A stretch of 64,000 bases of DNA from Lentibacillus daqui (GCF_027186265.1 NZ_CP114176.1:868001-932000); one strand, 5' to 3'. Numbered from the stretch's first letter, positions 9,201-17,975 are shown. Numbers and translations: made by a program. The notes: generated by a model not told the origin, from the letters alone.

Positions 9201-10378
9201 ACATCTTTTTTCTGCTTTGCCGCTTGCTTTCGTTTGACCGTGTGGTCGAGCTTATCATTTAGCGTTTCGAGTGTTTTCGTTAATTCAGTAAAATCGCTTT
9301 CTGCTTCTTGTTTGCGTCCTTCAATTTCCTCGATATCTTTCAAACCAAGGGAACTTAATTCTTCCTTTTTTACTTCCAGCTGATTGGAAAGCTTTGTTCG
9401 AGTAGTGTCAATTTCCATCAACCGCTCTTTTTGTTGATTAACTTCTTTTTCCTTTTGCTTAATAGTAGATTTCAACTTACGAAGCGATTGTTGTGCCTTC
9501 GTATATTCTGTTGCTTTTTCAACCAAGGCAACTTGATTGTATTTGACAAACACATCATTTAGCCGTTCCAAGGATTTCAAGTCGGTTTTCGTATCTTGTA
9601 AATCCTTTTCAATGCGGTCAATTGATTCAATCGAGTCAGTTAATGGGCGTAATTCACCTTCCGTTAATTGGGGGAGGGAATCATTAATGACTTCCGCTAC
9701 CCCTTCAGGCCGATTTTTATCACTCAGCTTTGGACTTCTGATTTGAATTAATAAATCAATCAGTCCCATAAAACTTTCCAGTGTATCAAAACCAAACAAA
9801 TGTTTATTCACCTTGTCTGCGTAGTCTTTTCGATTGGTAAAAATTCTTCCGCAGCGGTTTTCCACTTCAATCAGATTTCGTAGCTGGTTTTCATTTAATG
9901 GAAGTTTTTTTAGGGCACCCTCGATGAACTCTTCTTTGTAAAGCTTGAGAAACCCTTCCTGATTACCAAAACGTTTGCCATCGACAATGAAATACCAGAC
10001 TTTATTTTGTGATTTGCCGCGTTTTGCCTCAATTCCCATGCCAATGGTTTTGTATACTTCGGCGTTTTCCTTTTTAAATTCCAGCAGAATATACCCGATC
10101 CGTTCGTTAATCCCTAATAAGCCTTCTTCACCCAATACAGTATCGGTGATATTGCGTTCCCTGCCACCAAAGGGATCGAGCTTATGGCTTCGTACATCCC
10201 CATCGAGCAAGACGGTGATCAAACTTTGTGTCGTCACCGATTTACCACTGCCATTATGTCCGCGCAGCACGCCGCAGCCATCTTTAAAATAAAATTCCTG
10301 ATCCGGATAGTACCAGAAACTGAACAATTTCGCCCGGTACATTTGCCATCTGCCTGTTGGTTGTAGTGCGTCACTCAT
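6224..10378 (-). CDS. jetC: Wadjet type II SMC-like ATPase JetC (TIGR02680-like)
   Basis: 1384 residues with SMC/Rad50-type architecture. Walker A GHNGSGKS is at residues 40-47, long charged coiled-coil blocks (about 280-560 and 780-1060) flank a central hinge-like globular region (about 600-760), and the C-terminal head carries LSGGQR at 1265-1270 with Walker B IFTLDEAF (D1300, E1301). This is the motor that extrudes DNA loops in Wadjet. It overlaps jetB by ATGA at 10375-10378 and jetD by 14 bases. All ATPase motifs are intact, so it is probably functional. Confidence 0.93.
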   Translation of the reverse strand: MSDALQPTGRWQMYRAKLFSFWYYPDQEFYFKDGCGVLRGHNGSGKSVTTQSLITVLLDGDVRSHKLDPFGGRERNITDTVLGEEGLLGINERIGYILLEFKKENAEVYKTIGMGIEAKRGKSQNKVWYFIVDGKRFGNQEGFLKLYKEEFIEGALKKLPLNENQLRNLIEVENRCGRIFTNRKDYADKVNKHLFGFDTLESFMGLIDLLIQIRSPKLSDKNRPEGVAEVINDSLPQLTEGELRPLTDSIESIDRIEKDLQDTKTDLKSLERLNDVFVKYNQVALVEKATEYTKAQQSLRKLKSTIKQKEKEVNQQKERLMEIDTTRTKLSNQLEVKKEELSSLGLKDIEEIEGRKQEAESDFTELTKTLETLNDKLDHTVKRKQAAKQKKDVYETELYQYEKEFKDFIQELDSITEEMDFAKHHPYMTHLVANQNDSNYSFFSWKEEVKKYGAFLTTMKAELDKYEKLRDKLSQIDNELGDIQMKIDGSQTVISECKDKLDEEIIHVVETIQQWADNAVHLQVDDKTKDTLIETVEDVFDRLSKNDYLQPLETLYQQRKEANQTRKIAIAHQINLLEEEIASLENEITEWENKEEIEPAFVEKKRQAWDDLTAAGIDYVPFYEAFEFHDTINHDEALRYQNALMESGILQAVIVKPEDVETAKQYTTVLEYDEKQSDNLSTVLKASHNVNLEQVLTSISVEEQNGTYILENGSFKSGLVQGKASQAGDSLFIGKAAREMYRQEKIHGLKVARDQKTEQIEEQQNQLSQTEAKQSNMEAEYKSFPTLSNLADLYAKINTEQQTIAEIYEPQRKKLSDTYNDIDEQSKKLLVQIKAKLDFTELDLTIDAFETELSNQRDYMQCLQDMEMAFTKKMNAKASYADYSNRCEEYEGQEVEIRSDILDNESKKDKVHERIKTYENRLREMGSEDIRKRLTELTKEINTTIPEQLNELLTEKANVTRDIEIGETFITDKTDNEAPFKTMVHEAWEKEFQSHYNLGYLTIDKDTVDYLEIAKEIVTQYGSMIDKKREEITKVINRLTNTFNNKNIELFHYELEMQTLNSEYMPEVDTVDDNQMTTLNFMQEQMKRIVVTMNVDGERVPPTYAVKHLTERIERLDRDINEKDRDLYERILVNTLGDTIRRKITYVQRWEKEMNKFMEHENLIKFRLAWKPKKGENEDQLDTLKLVEALKRDSQWIDVDEISSHFRSKIKIARRRHENQSHKEYNLKDIMREELDYRKWFEFEIYFTKKNDKEKKLTRNTYGELSGGQRVLAMITPVLAALYAKYSEASDDCPRIFTLDEAFSRVDDDNINIMFAYIRKLNFNYILNSQSLWGCYASVPSLNIYELSRPENRPHVLIDSYYWNGKKKVRTEELESEEEQLVTS

Positions 10379-11616
10379 GATTGATTGTCCTCCTGACCTT
10401 TGGATTTTTCATGCTGATATGATCCTACAGTGCGGAAAAGCCCTTCTTTTAATGTGACGGTTTTATCATCTTTCATGTCAGCAAAATTCCAGTTGACCAG
10501 GAAATTGGTTACTACGTTTCGTAACTGTTCGGTGGACATTTGCTTAAAGCTTTTCGACCAGAAACGGGAGTCATTTTCTTTTAACTTTGATAGAATTTGC
10601 TGTATTTCATTATTGGAAATGTCGATCTCATTCGTAAAAGAAAATGCATAATCTGCTTGATTTTCCAATAGATATCCGGCAAAGCTGAGAATAAGGTTGG
10701 ACAGCATGTTTTCGGCAGGGTGGAGAACTTCCCCTGAAACCATCGTTGTCTTTGTTAATACAGAGTTATGCCTGTAATGTTCGTATTCATATCCGGTATA
10801 CCTTTGAACGTTGTTTTCGATCGTATGGTGAAATCGTTTGACATAATCTTGTTCATCTTCCGAGATTTCGTGGTGATAAACAATTGGTTCCAGGAACAAA
10901 CGCCGGTAAAAGCGATGTTTGCCGTCAATATATTCATTATTTTCGTTAGCCAGGAACGTCTGAAAATCGTCATAATTGTCCCAGGCAAACAAATCCTTGA
11001 AGTTACGAATAAAATAAGACACATATGGCGTCCGTTCGAATAATACGTCATGGGTTGCATCTGTTGCAAAATCTTCCAGGTATTGGTCGACGATGACAAT
11101 CAGCTTCATCTTCAACGCATATTTTAACACGCGAACCAATGACAGGCGGTTTTTATAGCCGGTGCCTTCTTTCCAAATAATTGTCACATGCTCTTTTGTC
11201 TCGGATTGTGGATAATACGCTTGGATTGCCTCACAGATATCCTGCAGTGAAAATTGATCGTCTCTACCTTTGCCTTCAATAAATGCAAGTAAACAAAACA
11301 GAAAGACAAAGTCACGTTGTCGTTTGAAAGTGGATTGGCCATTTACTTCTTTATTTCCCATCCAGTTAAACGTTCGGACAGGAACTTTCTCAAGTTTAAT
11401 CAATTCATGGGTAATAATCAGCCGATAACGGAATGTGTCACGAAAAAATGTTTTGATTTCTGCTTCATTATCCTTGATGAGATAATATAATTCTTCATTA
11501 TCATCCCTGGTAATCCAGAATCGTTCAAGTAATATGCGGATACAACGCTGGACTTCTTCCTTGATTTGCTTTTTATGGCCTTCTTCTCCATGTAATACTG
11601 TTGCTTCCTCGTTCAT
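10375..11616 (-). CDS. jetB: Wadjet type II subunit JetB (DUF2398/TIGR02678-like, MksE-type)
   Basis: 413 residues, the expected size and position for JetB, the KITE/MksE-like winged-helix subunit that bridges the kleisin JetA and the SMC JetC. The N-terminal half carries ELYYLIKDNEAEIKTFFRDTFRYRLIITHELIKLEKVP, typical of DUF2398. GAGGTG, which overlaps the end of jetA, serves as its ribosome site 8-9 bases before the ATG. Assignment rests on overall resemblance and gene order rather than on catalytic motifs. Confidence 0.85.
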   Translation of the reverse strand: MNEEATVLHGEEGHKKQIKEEVQRCIRILLERFWITRDDNEELYYLIKDNEAEIKTFFRDTFRYRLIITHELIKLEKVPVRTFNWMGNKEVNGQSTFKRQRDFVFLFCLLAFIEGKGRDDQFSLQDICEAIQAYYPQSETKEHVTIIWKEGTGYKNRLSLVRVLKYALKMKLIVIVDQYLEDFATDATHDVLFERTPYVSYFIRNFKDLFAWDNYDDFQTFLANENNEYIDGKHRFYRRLFLEPIVYHHEISEDEQDYVKRFHHTIENNVQRYTGYEYEHYRHNSVLTKTTMVSGEVLHPAENMLSNLILSFAGYLLENQADYAFSFTNEIDISNNEIQQILSKLKENDSRFWSKSFKQMSTEQLRNVVTNFLVNWNFADMKDDKTVTLKEGLFRTVGSYQHEKSKGQEDNQS

Positions 11617-11619
11617 TGC

Positions 11620-13140
11620 CTACACCTCGAAATTAATGACATAATCATCCATGGTTAGCGTACCCTCGGTTGTTTGAACGGTTATCAACTGGTTACTATT
11701 TCTCTTAATATAATACTTTACGCCGTTATCTGTTTTGCCACGCTTGGTTTTGGTGGAATTTGCCTTGCTGATCCACTCCAGTATTGCATGCAAAATAAAG
11801 CTTTCGACCTTCTCTATTTTACCAAGCTCAACCCTGCCACGTTGGGTAAACGCTGCAAGCTGTTCTTCCTCATACGCTTTTTGTCGTCGCAGATCTTCCA
11901 ATAATTGCTTATCTTCGTCACTAGGTTCAATGACAGCGATTTGTTTTTTCTTACGGACGCCTGCTGTTTTGACATTGTTTAGGGCTTTGGTTTCCGGACC
12001 TTGCTCAATGATCGTTTCGTCTGGATAAATTTCTTGATTTCGCTCGGAAAAGAAATGTGGTGGGTTTTCAATATTGGTGATTGCGCCAAACATCTGCAAG
12101 CAGTTATCAAAGTTCTCCTCTTCCTCAAATAATTTTGCCAAATGTAGAAATTCATGTTTTCTGCTTTTCATTTGTTGTTCTCTTTCAGTAAGCTGTTCCA
12201 GGAATTTCATAAACTTGCTGATTGTTTCGTTCGTCTGTTTAAGCAGATAATTGACATATCGTTCGCCGTATTCATCTTGGACAAACCATTTTTGAATCCC
12301 ATTCCATTGCATTTGATAGATTTCCGCCATCTCTTCATCTTTGATTTCTTCTTCCAAGTTTGGCTTGTCCTTTTGATAGATGATTAGTTCCTTAATAGCC
12401 CGATCGACAAGTCCTCTATTTTGAATATCCTTTAATGCATATTCCATAATAAAGGTATTATTTTGTAAAGCGATGATGAAATCGGTCAAATAGGTAGTGA
12501 ATTTGACCCGAAATGCACTAATATCCTTGCTTTGCATTGCTTCTTCAATATTTCTGCTTTGGATAATACCAAGATAGTCCGAAGCTTCCTCTCGTAATGT
12601 CTTAAACCGTTTGATCATATCTGTCCAAAGTTCGTTGAATTCTGAACGTTCGTCTTTGGATAAGGGTGAGTCGAACGCCATTTTTTGAAATTGCAACACG
12701 AGCGCTGCCAATGAGCTGACCATCTTTGAATCCAGGGAACCTTTGATGCGATGAATCTGACCATCCAGTTTTTCCAGCATCCGTTCGATTTCGATGGTTT
12801 CATCAGTGCATTGATAGCGTAGCCTGCTTCGGTTATAATCCTGGATTTTGCTTACACGGGAATTATCTGCATGTGAAACAACATTGCCCCATTCTTCCAA
12901 TTGTTTTAAGTCCTCATCTAATTGTTTTTCGGTATAATCGGTAAACAATTGCAAGGTGTCGTTTTCAATAATATGGTTAAAAATATCACCTTGCAAAGCA
13001 GGAGGACCATAGTAGTACTCATGCTGCTGGTATAAGTAATGAATGATACTTGTATAGCGTCTATAATTAGGTTCTGATAAATATTTTGCTTTTACAAAGG
13101 GGGATAGCATTCGTTGTTCTAACTTCATGTTACGAGCCAC
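11620..13140 (-). CDS. jetA: Wadjet type II subunit JetA (DUF2397/TIGR02677-like kleisin)
   Basis: 506 residues, mostly helical and charged, first gene of the operon. N-terminal YLSEPNYRRYTSIIHYLYQQHE and the winged-helix-like segment that follows fit DUF2397, the kleisin of type II Wadjet. The C-terminal part (about 415-506), with RGRVELGKIEKVESFILHAIL, fits the distal winged-helix domain. AAAGGTGG precedes the ATG. An extended -10, TGTTATAAT on the minus strand (13152-13160), lies just upstream. JetB begins 3 bases after the stop codon. Confidence 0.87.
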   Translation of the reverse strand: MARNMKLEQRMLSPFVKAKYLSEPNYRRYTSIIHYLYQQHEYYYGPPALQGDIFNHIIENDTLQLFTDYTEKQLDEDLKQLEEWGNVVSHADNSRVSKIQDYNRSRLRYQCTDETIEIERMLEKLDGQIHRIKGSLDSKMVSSLAALVLQFQKMAFDSPLSKDERSEFNELWTDMIKRFKTLREEASDYLGIIQSRNIEEAMQSKDISAFRVKFTTYLTDFIIALQNNTFIMEYALKDIQNRGLVDRAIKELIIYQKDKPNLEEEIKDEEMAEIYQMQWNGIQKWFVQDEYGERYVNYLLKQTNETISKFMKFLEQLTEREQQMKSRKHEFLHLAKLFEEEENFDNCLQMFGAITNIENPPHFFSERNQEIYPDETIIEQGPETKALNNVKTAGVRKKKQIAVIEPSDEDKQLLEDLRRQKAYEEEQLAAFTQRGRVELGKIEKVESFILHAILEWISKANSTKTKRGKTDNGVKYYIKRNSNQLITVQTTEGTLTMDDYVINFEV

Positions 13141-13151
13141 CTTTCGACAAA

Positions 13152-13160
13152 ATTATAACA
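13152..13160 (-). promoter_or_regulatory. Extended -10 promoter element of the Wadjet operon
   Basis: The minus strand reads TGTTATAAT about 12 bases before the jetA ribosome site. The -35 region is weak (TGTTTC about 17 bases further upstream). Confidence 0.5.
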
Positions 13161-13403
13161 TGTACTGTCTTGATGAAACAGCTTTTTATATGAGATTTAT
13201 GTCTAAAGCATAGCTGGAAAGAAAATTCAAATAAAGCGAAACTGCATTCATTGGGGGTTTCCCTTCCACCACCAACTTCACATTTTACTATTCATTTAAT
13301 TATAAGTATTCTATGTTATAATGATATTAATAAAAGGGCACACTTCATCATATGTTATCCAAAAGGATGTGATGTAATGTGTGATAAGAAGGAGGAAAAA
13401 GAT

Positions 13404-13580
13404 ATGGATACAGTAATCAAACACAAACCTATTAAATCAGCAGAAATTAATTTTAAGTCTGAAAAAGAGTACGATGATTTTGTTAAAATGTTAAACAATC
13501 CTCCAGAACCCAATGAACGTGTGAAAAAACTGATGAAACAATATCAAAGTTGGAAAGATAATTCTGGATGGAAGAAGTAA
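13404..13580 (+). CDS. Short TacA/DUF1778-like antitoxin lacking a clear ribbon-helix-helix
   Basis: 58 residues. AGAAGGAGG at 13387-13395 ends 8 bases before the ATG at 13404. An alternative ATG at 13377 would add nine residues. The FKSEKEYDDFVKMLNNPPEPNERVKKLM segment matches the C-terminal toxin-neutralising part of DUF1778 antitoxins (F...L.NPPEPNE). The DNA-binding N-terminal half of about 40 residues seems absent. Its stop codon overlaps the start of the GNAT toxin reading frame (ATG 13568), as usual in such pairs. Confidence 0.7.
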   Translation: MDTVIKHKPIKSAEINFKSEKEYDDFVKMLNNPPEPNERVKKLMKQYQSWKDNSGWKK

Positions 13581-14111
13581 ATTCTCTCTTTGAAGAATGG
13601 TTAAATATAAAACATAAGAACAATAATAAGTGATTTCAGATGTACGGATGCTGACGGGGATGACCATGTGCAAATATTCCTACAAGAGGAATCACTTGAA
13701 TTAATGGAAAGGAATGTGGTCAGAACACGTTTGGTTCTTGATGGAAATAAAAATTTAATTGGCTTCTATTCATTATTTAACAATGTAGTTAAAATCAATA
13801 AGAGCAAAAGAGAAGAATTAAATGTGTTCCTTCCCCATGAAGTTAAAGAGATTCCTGCGATCAGGCTTCATTATTTAGGTGTAGACAATAATTATATGAA
13901 ACAGGGTTATGGAAGTTTTCTTATGAGTTCGGTTTTATATAATTGCGCTAAAGTTGCCCAAATGTCTGGCTGTTCTTTGATTACTGTAGAATCAACTAAA
14001 AGTGCCGAGGGCTTTTATGCTAAACACGGATTCATGCATATAAGGTCGGAAGGAAAGTTTGATATGATGGGGATGAATACAAAAGGGTTAATAGAATTGT
14101 TGGATAGTTGA
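13568..14111 (+). pseudogene. GNAT-family (TacT-like) toxin gene, apparently frameshifted near its N-terminus
   Basis: The main frame reads a GNAT acetyltransferase to 14111, with RLHYLGVDNNYMKQGYGSFLM providing the acetyl-CoA loop (QGYG). A good in-frame ATG is missing: the frame is open from 13611 and reads IISDFRCTDADGDDHVQIFLQ before a GTG at 13668. The ATG expected by overlap with the antitoxin (13568) reads MEEVNSLFEEWLNIKHKN in another frame and stops at 13633. Joining the two by a one-base shift near 13615-13630 restores a full-length protein of about 178 residues. I infer an inactivated toxin. A sequencing error, or a short protein starting at the GTG, are alternatives. Confidence 0.65.
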
Positions 14112-14158
14112 AATAATAGTATCATCTTTTATTTTGATGTTTGTAAATAGTAATTGTT

Positions 14159-14190
14159 TAATCCCTATCGTAAAACAGATAGGGATTATT
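14159..14190 (+). terminator. Terminator after the GNAT toxin gene
   Basis: TAATCCCTATC pairs perfectly with GATAGGGATTA around a short loop, followed by a T-rich stretch. Confidence 0.75.
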
Positions 14191-14277
14191 TAGTGGTTAA
14201 TGATGTTTAAATAAATGCGTATGGTAAAAAAGGGTTACTTTATCAACCACACATTAAGACTACCAACAAAATCTATT

Positions 14278-15174
14278 TTACACCACAATATTCAACAACA
14301 CACTCAGCGTCACAACACTCGCCAATGTGGCAATCAATGTAATACTAGACACCAACTCTGGCTCGGTATCAAACTCGATGGCATACATAGTCGTTGTTGC
14401 AGCGGTTGGCATCGCGGAAATAATAATCAGCACTGCCGCGATAACAGGATCAACATCGACAATTAGTACAAAAGCCCAAGCAATAATTGGCGCTGCGATC
14501 ATTTTTAGTATTACTGCTGAGGTAACAACTTGCCAGTTAAGTTTCAAACCTGTTATCGAACCAAGCTGCATGCCAAGCATAATCATCATGACCGGTATGG
14601 CAGCATCTCCAACCATGGACAAGGTAGAATGGATAGCGTTTGGAATGCCAACTGAAAAATAATGAAGGATAAATGCTAGAATTGCTGCGTACGTGGTTGG
14701 CATTTTCATCACGTTTAGGAGCGCCCGTTTCATTCCACTCGTACTTCTTGAAGCATAATAGATTCCAAAGAAATTATTTTGCAACGATTGAATCACCATA
14801 ATAAAAATCGCATACGGTACAGCTGCCTCGCCTACGCTGAACAGCACTACTGGTAAACCATAATTACCTGAATTCATAAAACCTGTTGCCAGAATGGATG
14901 CACTCTCTGTATTTCGATCCCACTTGAAAATTTTTGCCAGGATTTTATTTAATAACACCATGACATAAAATAGAAGAAACATGAATACGAGTACGACCAA
15001 AAAGCCACGATCAAATTCTGCATCATATAAAGTAGTAAATACTAACGCCGGTGACAATATATATAAGGAAACCGCCGCCACCGATGATACATCCAACACC
15101 CGCATCCGTTGTAAAATAAACCCTGAAGCAAACACCGCCATAATTGGCAAAATTACACTAAGAAACAAACCCAT
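14278..15174 (-). CDS. AEC (auxin efflux carrier) family transporter
   Basis: About 298 residues with ten hydrophobic spans in the AEC pattern: GFILQRMRVLD after the first span, ATGFMNSGNYGLPV in the first half (conserved N-x-G-N-Y-G), and MPTAATTTMYA in the second half. The ATG at 15174 is preferred because GGAGA lies about 9 bases upstream; the more distal TTG at 15198 precedes that ribosome site. The family exports small organic acids; the substrate is unknown. The gene is divergent from the MgtC-like gene. Confidence 0.85.
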   Translation of the reverse strand: MGLFLSVILPIMAVFASGFILQRMRVLDVSSVAAVSLYILSPALVFTTLYDAEFDRGFLVVLVFMFLLFYVMVLLNKILAKIFKWDRNTESASILATGFMNSGNYGLPVVLFSVGEAAVPYAIFIMVIQSLQNNFFGIYYASRSTSGMKRALLNVMKMPTTYAAILAFILHYFSVGIPNAIHSTLSMVGDAAIPVMMIMLGMQLGSITGLKLNWQVVTSAVILKMIAAPIIAWAFVLIVDVDPVIAAVLIIISAMPTAATTTMYAIEFDTEPELVSSITLIATLASVVTLSVLLNIVV

Positions 15175-15352
15175 CAACAAACATCTCCATCTAATCAAAC
15201 TAAGGAATAGTGTATCATATTTGTGTTAGATGGGCAGACTGTGCAACTTGACTCACTCGTCCCATAACCTTTCCTTGTTTTTTTCAGATAAATATGGTTG
15301 AATTTAGGAATAAGAAAATTGAAATATCTCCTTTCAATGGGGTGAAATATCT

Positions 15353-16036
15353 ATGTTTGATTATGAAATGCTATTACGGCTGGTGATTTCCGCAGTGCTC
15401 GGTTTGGTGATTGGGCTTGAGCGTGAGTATAAGGGGAAGCCGTTGGGATTAAAGACGTGTTTGGTTATTTCGATTACAAGCTGTTTATTGACCATTGTTT
15501 CGATTCAGTCGGCATACATATTTCCTGATTCGGATTATATTACGATTCGAATGGATCCGCTTCGTTTGGCAGCACAAATTGTTTCCGGTGTTGGTTTTCT
15601 GGGTGCTGGGGTTATTTTGCGGAGGGAGGATGACACGATTTCCGGGTTGACCACTGCAGCAATGGTTTGGGGTGCTGCTGGGGTTGGGCTGGCAACCGGT
15701 GCGGGTTTTTATGTGGAATCTATCGTTGGCGTGGTGTTGTTGATGGGCAGTGTGGAATTGCTTCCAGCGTTAAGTAATCATGTGAAGAGGCGATTTTTTC
15801 ATTCCCGGGATTTGACTTTAAGAATTGGGGTGAAGGATCGGGGGGACATACCAGATGTGATTGCCAAAGTCGAAAAAGAAGTTCGTTCGATCAAAAAAAT
15901 CCGGATCAAGGAAAGTAAGGACAGGCCATTTTTAATTGTGCTAAAGGTTAACATTACAGGGAAATTAAAAGCCACTGACCTGTATATGAAATTATCGCAA
16001 ATCGAGGGCGTGGAGACGATGGATATCAGAGAATGA
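15353..16036 (+). CDS. MgtC/SapB family membrane protein
   Basis: 227 residues. The N-terminal half holds four to five hydrophobic spans with the MgtC signature GLVIGLEREYKGKPLGLKT and GVGFLGAGVIL...GLTTAAMVWGAAGVGLA. The C-terminal half (about 150-227) is soluble and ACT-like. The ATG at 15353 follows GGGGTGA. MgtC-family proteins are linked to magnesium limitation or ATP-synthase modulation; the role here is unknown. Confidence 0.85.
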   Translation: MFDYEMLLRLVISAVLGLVIGLEREYKGKPLGLKTCLVISITSCLLTIVSIQSAYIFPDSDYITIRMDPLRLAAQIVSGVGFLGAGVILRREDDTISGLTTAAMVWGAAGVGLATGAGFYVESIVGVVLLMGSVELLPALSNHVKRRFFHSRDLTLRIGVKDRGDIPDVIAKVEKEVRSIKKIRIKESKDRPFLIVLKVNITGKLKATDLYMKLSQIEGVETMDIRE

Positions 16037-16130
16037 AGGCGGAAACAAAACAGGAAATGGTTAAACTGGAGCGTTTTTGTTTTAGCCCAAAGACAGACAT
16101 TAAGTTAAACATGTCATTTATATTAAACTT

Positions 16131-16159
16131 TTGAACTATACTTCCAATAGGCATACAAT
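16131..16159 (+). promoter_or_regulatory. Sigma-A promoter of pepC
   Basis: TTGAAC (16131-16136) and TACAAT (16154-16159) with a 17-base spacer, upstream of GAGGGGGGA and the ATG at 16191. This placement excludes a longer protein starting at 16131. Confidence 0.65.
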
Positions 16160-16190
16160 AAAAATATATCATCAAGAGGGGGGAATCCAA

Positions 16191-17525
16191 ATGTCCGAAA
16201 ACATTTCCAAAGATATGATCAACGAGCTTTCAGAAGCTATCCATGATCACCCTGAAAGTGAAGTCATCATGCACGCCATCAAGAAAAACGGTTTTCAAGC
16301 TGCAACAGAAAATATGGCTTCATCCATCGAAATGAATCCAGTGTTTTCCGAAGAACTGGATACAGGTAAAGCGTTTAACCAGGAGCAAAGCGGTCGCTGC
16401 TGGATGTTTGCTGCGTTAAATACTTTTTCGCATAAGCTTAACAAGCAATTTAATCTCAAAGACTTTGAGCTGTCACAAAACTATGTGAACTTCTGGGATA
16501 AATTTGAAAAAGCAAACTATTTCTATGAAAATATTTTGGAAACAGCTGATCAACCGCTTGAGGGTAGATTGGTAGCTTGGTTGCTGACAACACCGCAACA
16601 AGACGGTGGACAGTGGGATATGTTTGTTTCACTAATTGAAAAATACGGTGTAGTGCCTAAAAAGGTGATGCCAGAAACATTTCATAGCAGAAAATCGAGC
16701 GAATTAAATCATCTGTTGAATGCAAAATTACGCAAAGACGCGATCCAACTCCGCAAATTACAGCAAGAAGGAAAAGATAACTTGCAGCAGGTAAAAGCCG
16801 ATATGCTCTCTGAAGTGTATAAACTGCTTGTTTACGCACTGGGCGAACCACCAAAAACATTTGATTTTGAATATCGGGATGAAGCGGAGGTCTTTCATCG
16901 GGAACAAGATTTAACACCGCAGACATTTTTCCAAAAATATGTTGACGTTGATTTAAACGACTACGTGAGCATTATACATGCACCAACACAAGATAAACCT
17001 TATGGAAAAACCTACACGGTACAATATTTGGGAAATGTAGTTGGAGGTACGCCGATCAAATATCTAAATGTCGATATGGAGACATTGAAAAACCTCGCTA
17101 TTCAGCAAATAAAAGATAAGGAAAGCGTCTGGTTCGGCTGTGATGTTGGGCAGGATTCCAATCGTAAAGACGGTGTCATGGATACGGCTTTGTACGATTA
17201 TGAAAAAGCTTTGGGCTATTCTACAAAGATGTCCAAAGCCGAGCGTCTTGATTACCATGATGGAATGCTAACACATGCGATGGTGCTGACAGGTGTCAAC
17301 CTTGTAGATGACAAACCTAACCGATGGAAGGTTGAAAACAGCTGGGGAGAAAAGGTAGGCAACAAGGGTTATTTCGTAATGAGTGATGATTGGATGGATG
17401 AGTATACCTATCAAGTTGTTATTAACAAGAAATTCCTTTCAGACCAGCTAAAAAATGCCTGGGAGCAAGAACCAATCGTATTAGAGCCGTGGGATCCGAT
17501 GGGTTCATTGGCTTTGATGAAATAA
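16191..17525 (+). CDS. pepC: Aminopeptidase C (bleomycin hydrolase family, peptidase C1B)
   Basis: 444 residues, full length for PepC. The papain-type catalytic residues are visible: Cys70 in QSGRCWMFA, His362 in LTHAMVLTG and Asn383 in VENSWGE. PepC is a cytoplasmic hexameric thiol aminopeptidase that trims peptides from the N-terminus. The ATG at 16191 is set by the strong GAGGGGGGA just upstream and by the promoter at 16131-16159. It is monocistronic, with a terminator near 17682-17722. Confidence 0.93.
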   Translation: MSENISKDMINELSEAIHDHPESEVIMHAIKKNGFQAATENMASSIEMNPVFSEELDTGKAFNQEQSGRCWMFAALNTFSHKLNKQFNLKDFELSQNYVNFWDKFEKANYFYENILETADQPLEGRLVAWLLTTPQQDGGQWDMFVSLIEKYGVVPKKVMPETFHSRKSSELNHLLNAKLRKDAIQLRKLQQEGKDNLQQVKADMLSEVYKLLVYALGEPPKTFDFEYRDEAEVFHREQDLTPQTFFQKYVDVDLNDYVSIIHAPTQDKPYGKTYTVQYLGNVVGGTPIKYLNVDMETLKNLAIQQIKDKESVWFGCDVGQDSNRKDGVMDTALYDYEKALGYSTKMSKAERLDYHDGMLTHAMVLTGVNLVDDKPNRWKVENSWGEKVGNKGYFVMSDDWMDEYTYQVVINKKFLSDQLKNAWEQEPIVLEPWDPMGSLALMK

Positions 17526-17539
17526 ACATACCATTTCGA

Positions 17540-17680
17540 GAATGAAAATTAGTGTAGTGGGGATTTATCACGCATTAACGGGCTGTAATAATACCCCCGC
17601 CTCTAAGCGTGAGTAAACATAAAACGTGAAAGGTAAACAGTCCGTATATTCCTGATTGCACGATGAAGTTTCACTTTATG
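17540..17680 (+). other. Intergenic stretch that may be an insertion-sequence remnant
   Basis: This stretch contains TTAACGGGCTGTAATAATAC next to CCCCCGCCTCTAAGCG. It resembles, from memory, sequence near IS200/IS605-type elements in Bacillus. No transposase reading frame is present. Low-confidence recognition. Confidence 0.25.
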
Positions 17681-17681
17681 C

Positions 17682-17722
17682 AAAAAAAGCTGGCAAGTAT
17701 TCTATCGTTGCCGGCCTTTTTT
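17682..17722 (+). terminator. Terminator downstream of pepC
   Basis: AAAAAGCTGGCAA pairs with TTGCCGGCCTTTTT around an 11-base loop; T run at 17717-17722. Confidence 0.75.
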
Positions 17723-17975
17723 GTATGGATCAATATGGTAAGGGTAATGGTAAAGCAACTTCAATAAATGCAGAAAAAATATTTTTTATTGTTGTACTAG
17801 CCCAGTTCCATTGAATGCCTGGAACCTCACGTATAAGTAATATTTTTGTCGGTAACTATAACTTTTTTGATGTATTATGAAAAAACGCTTGTTCTTATTT
17901 TTCTTTTCTGATATATTAAAAATAGATTTAGAACCTTGGCCTCCTACTTCATACCCTCGTAAAGGAAGTGCTGTA

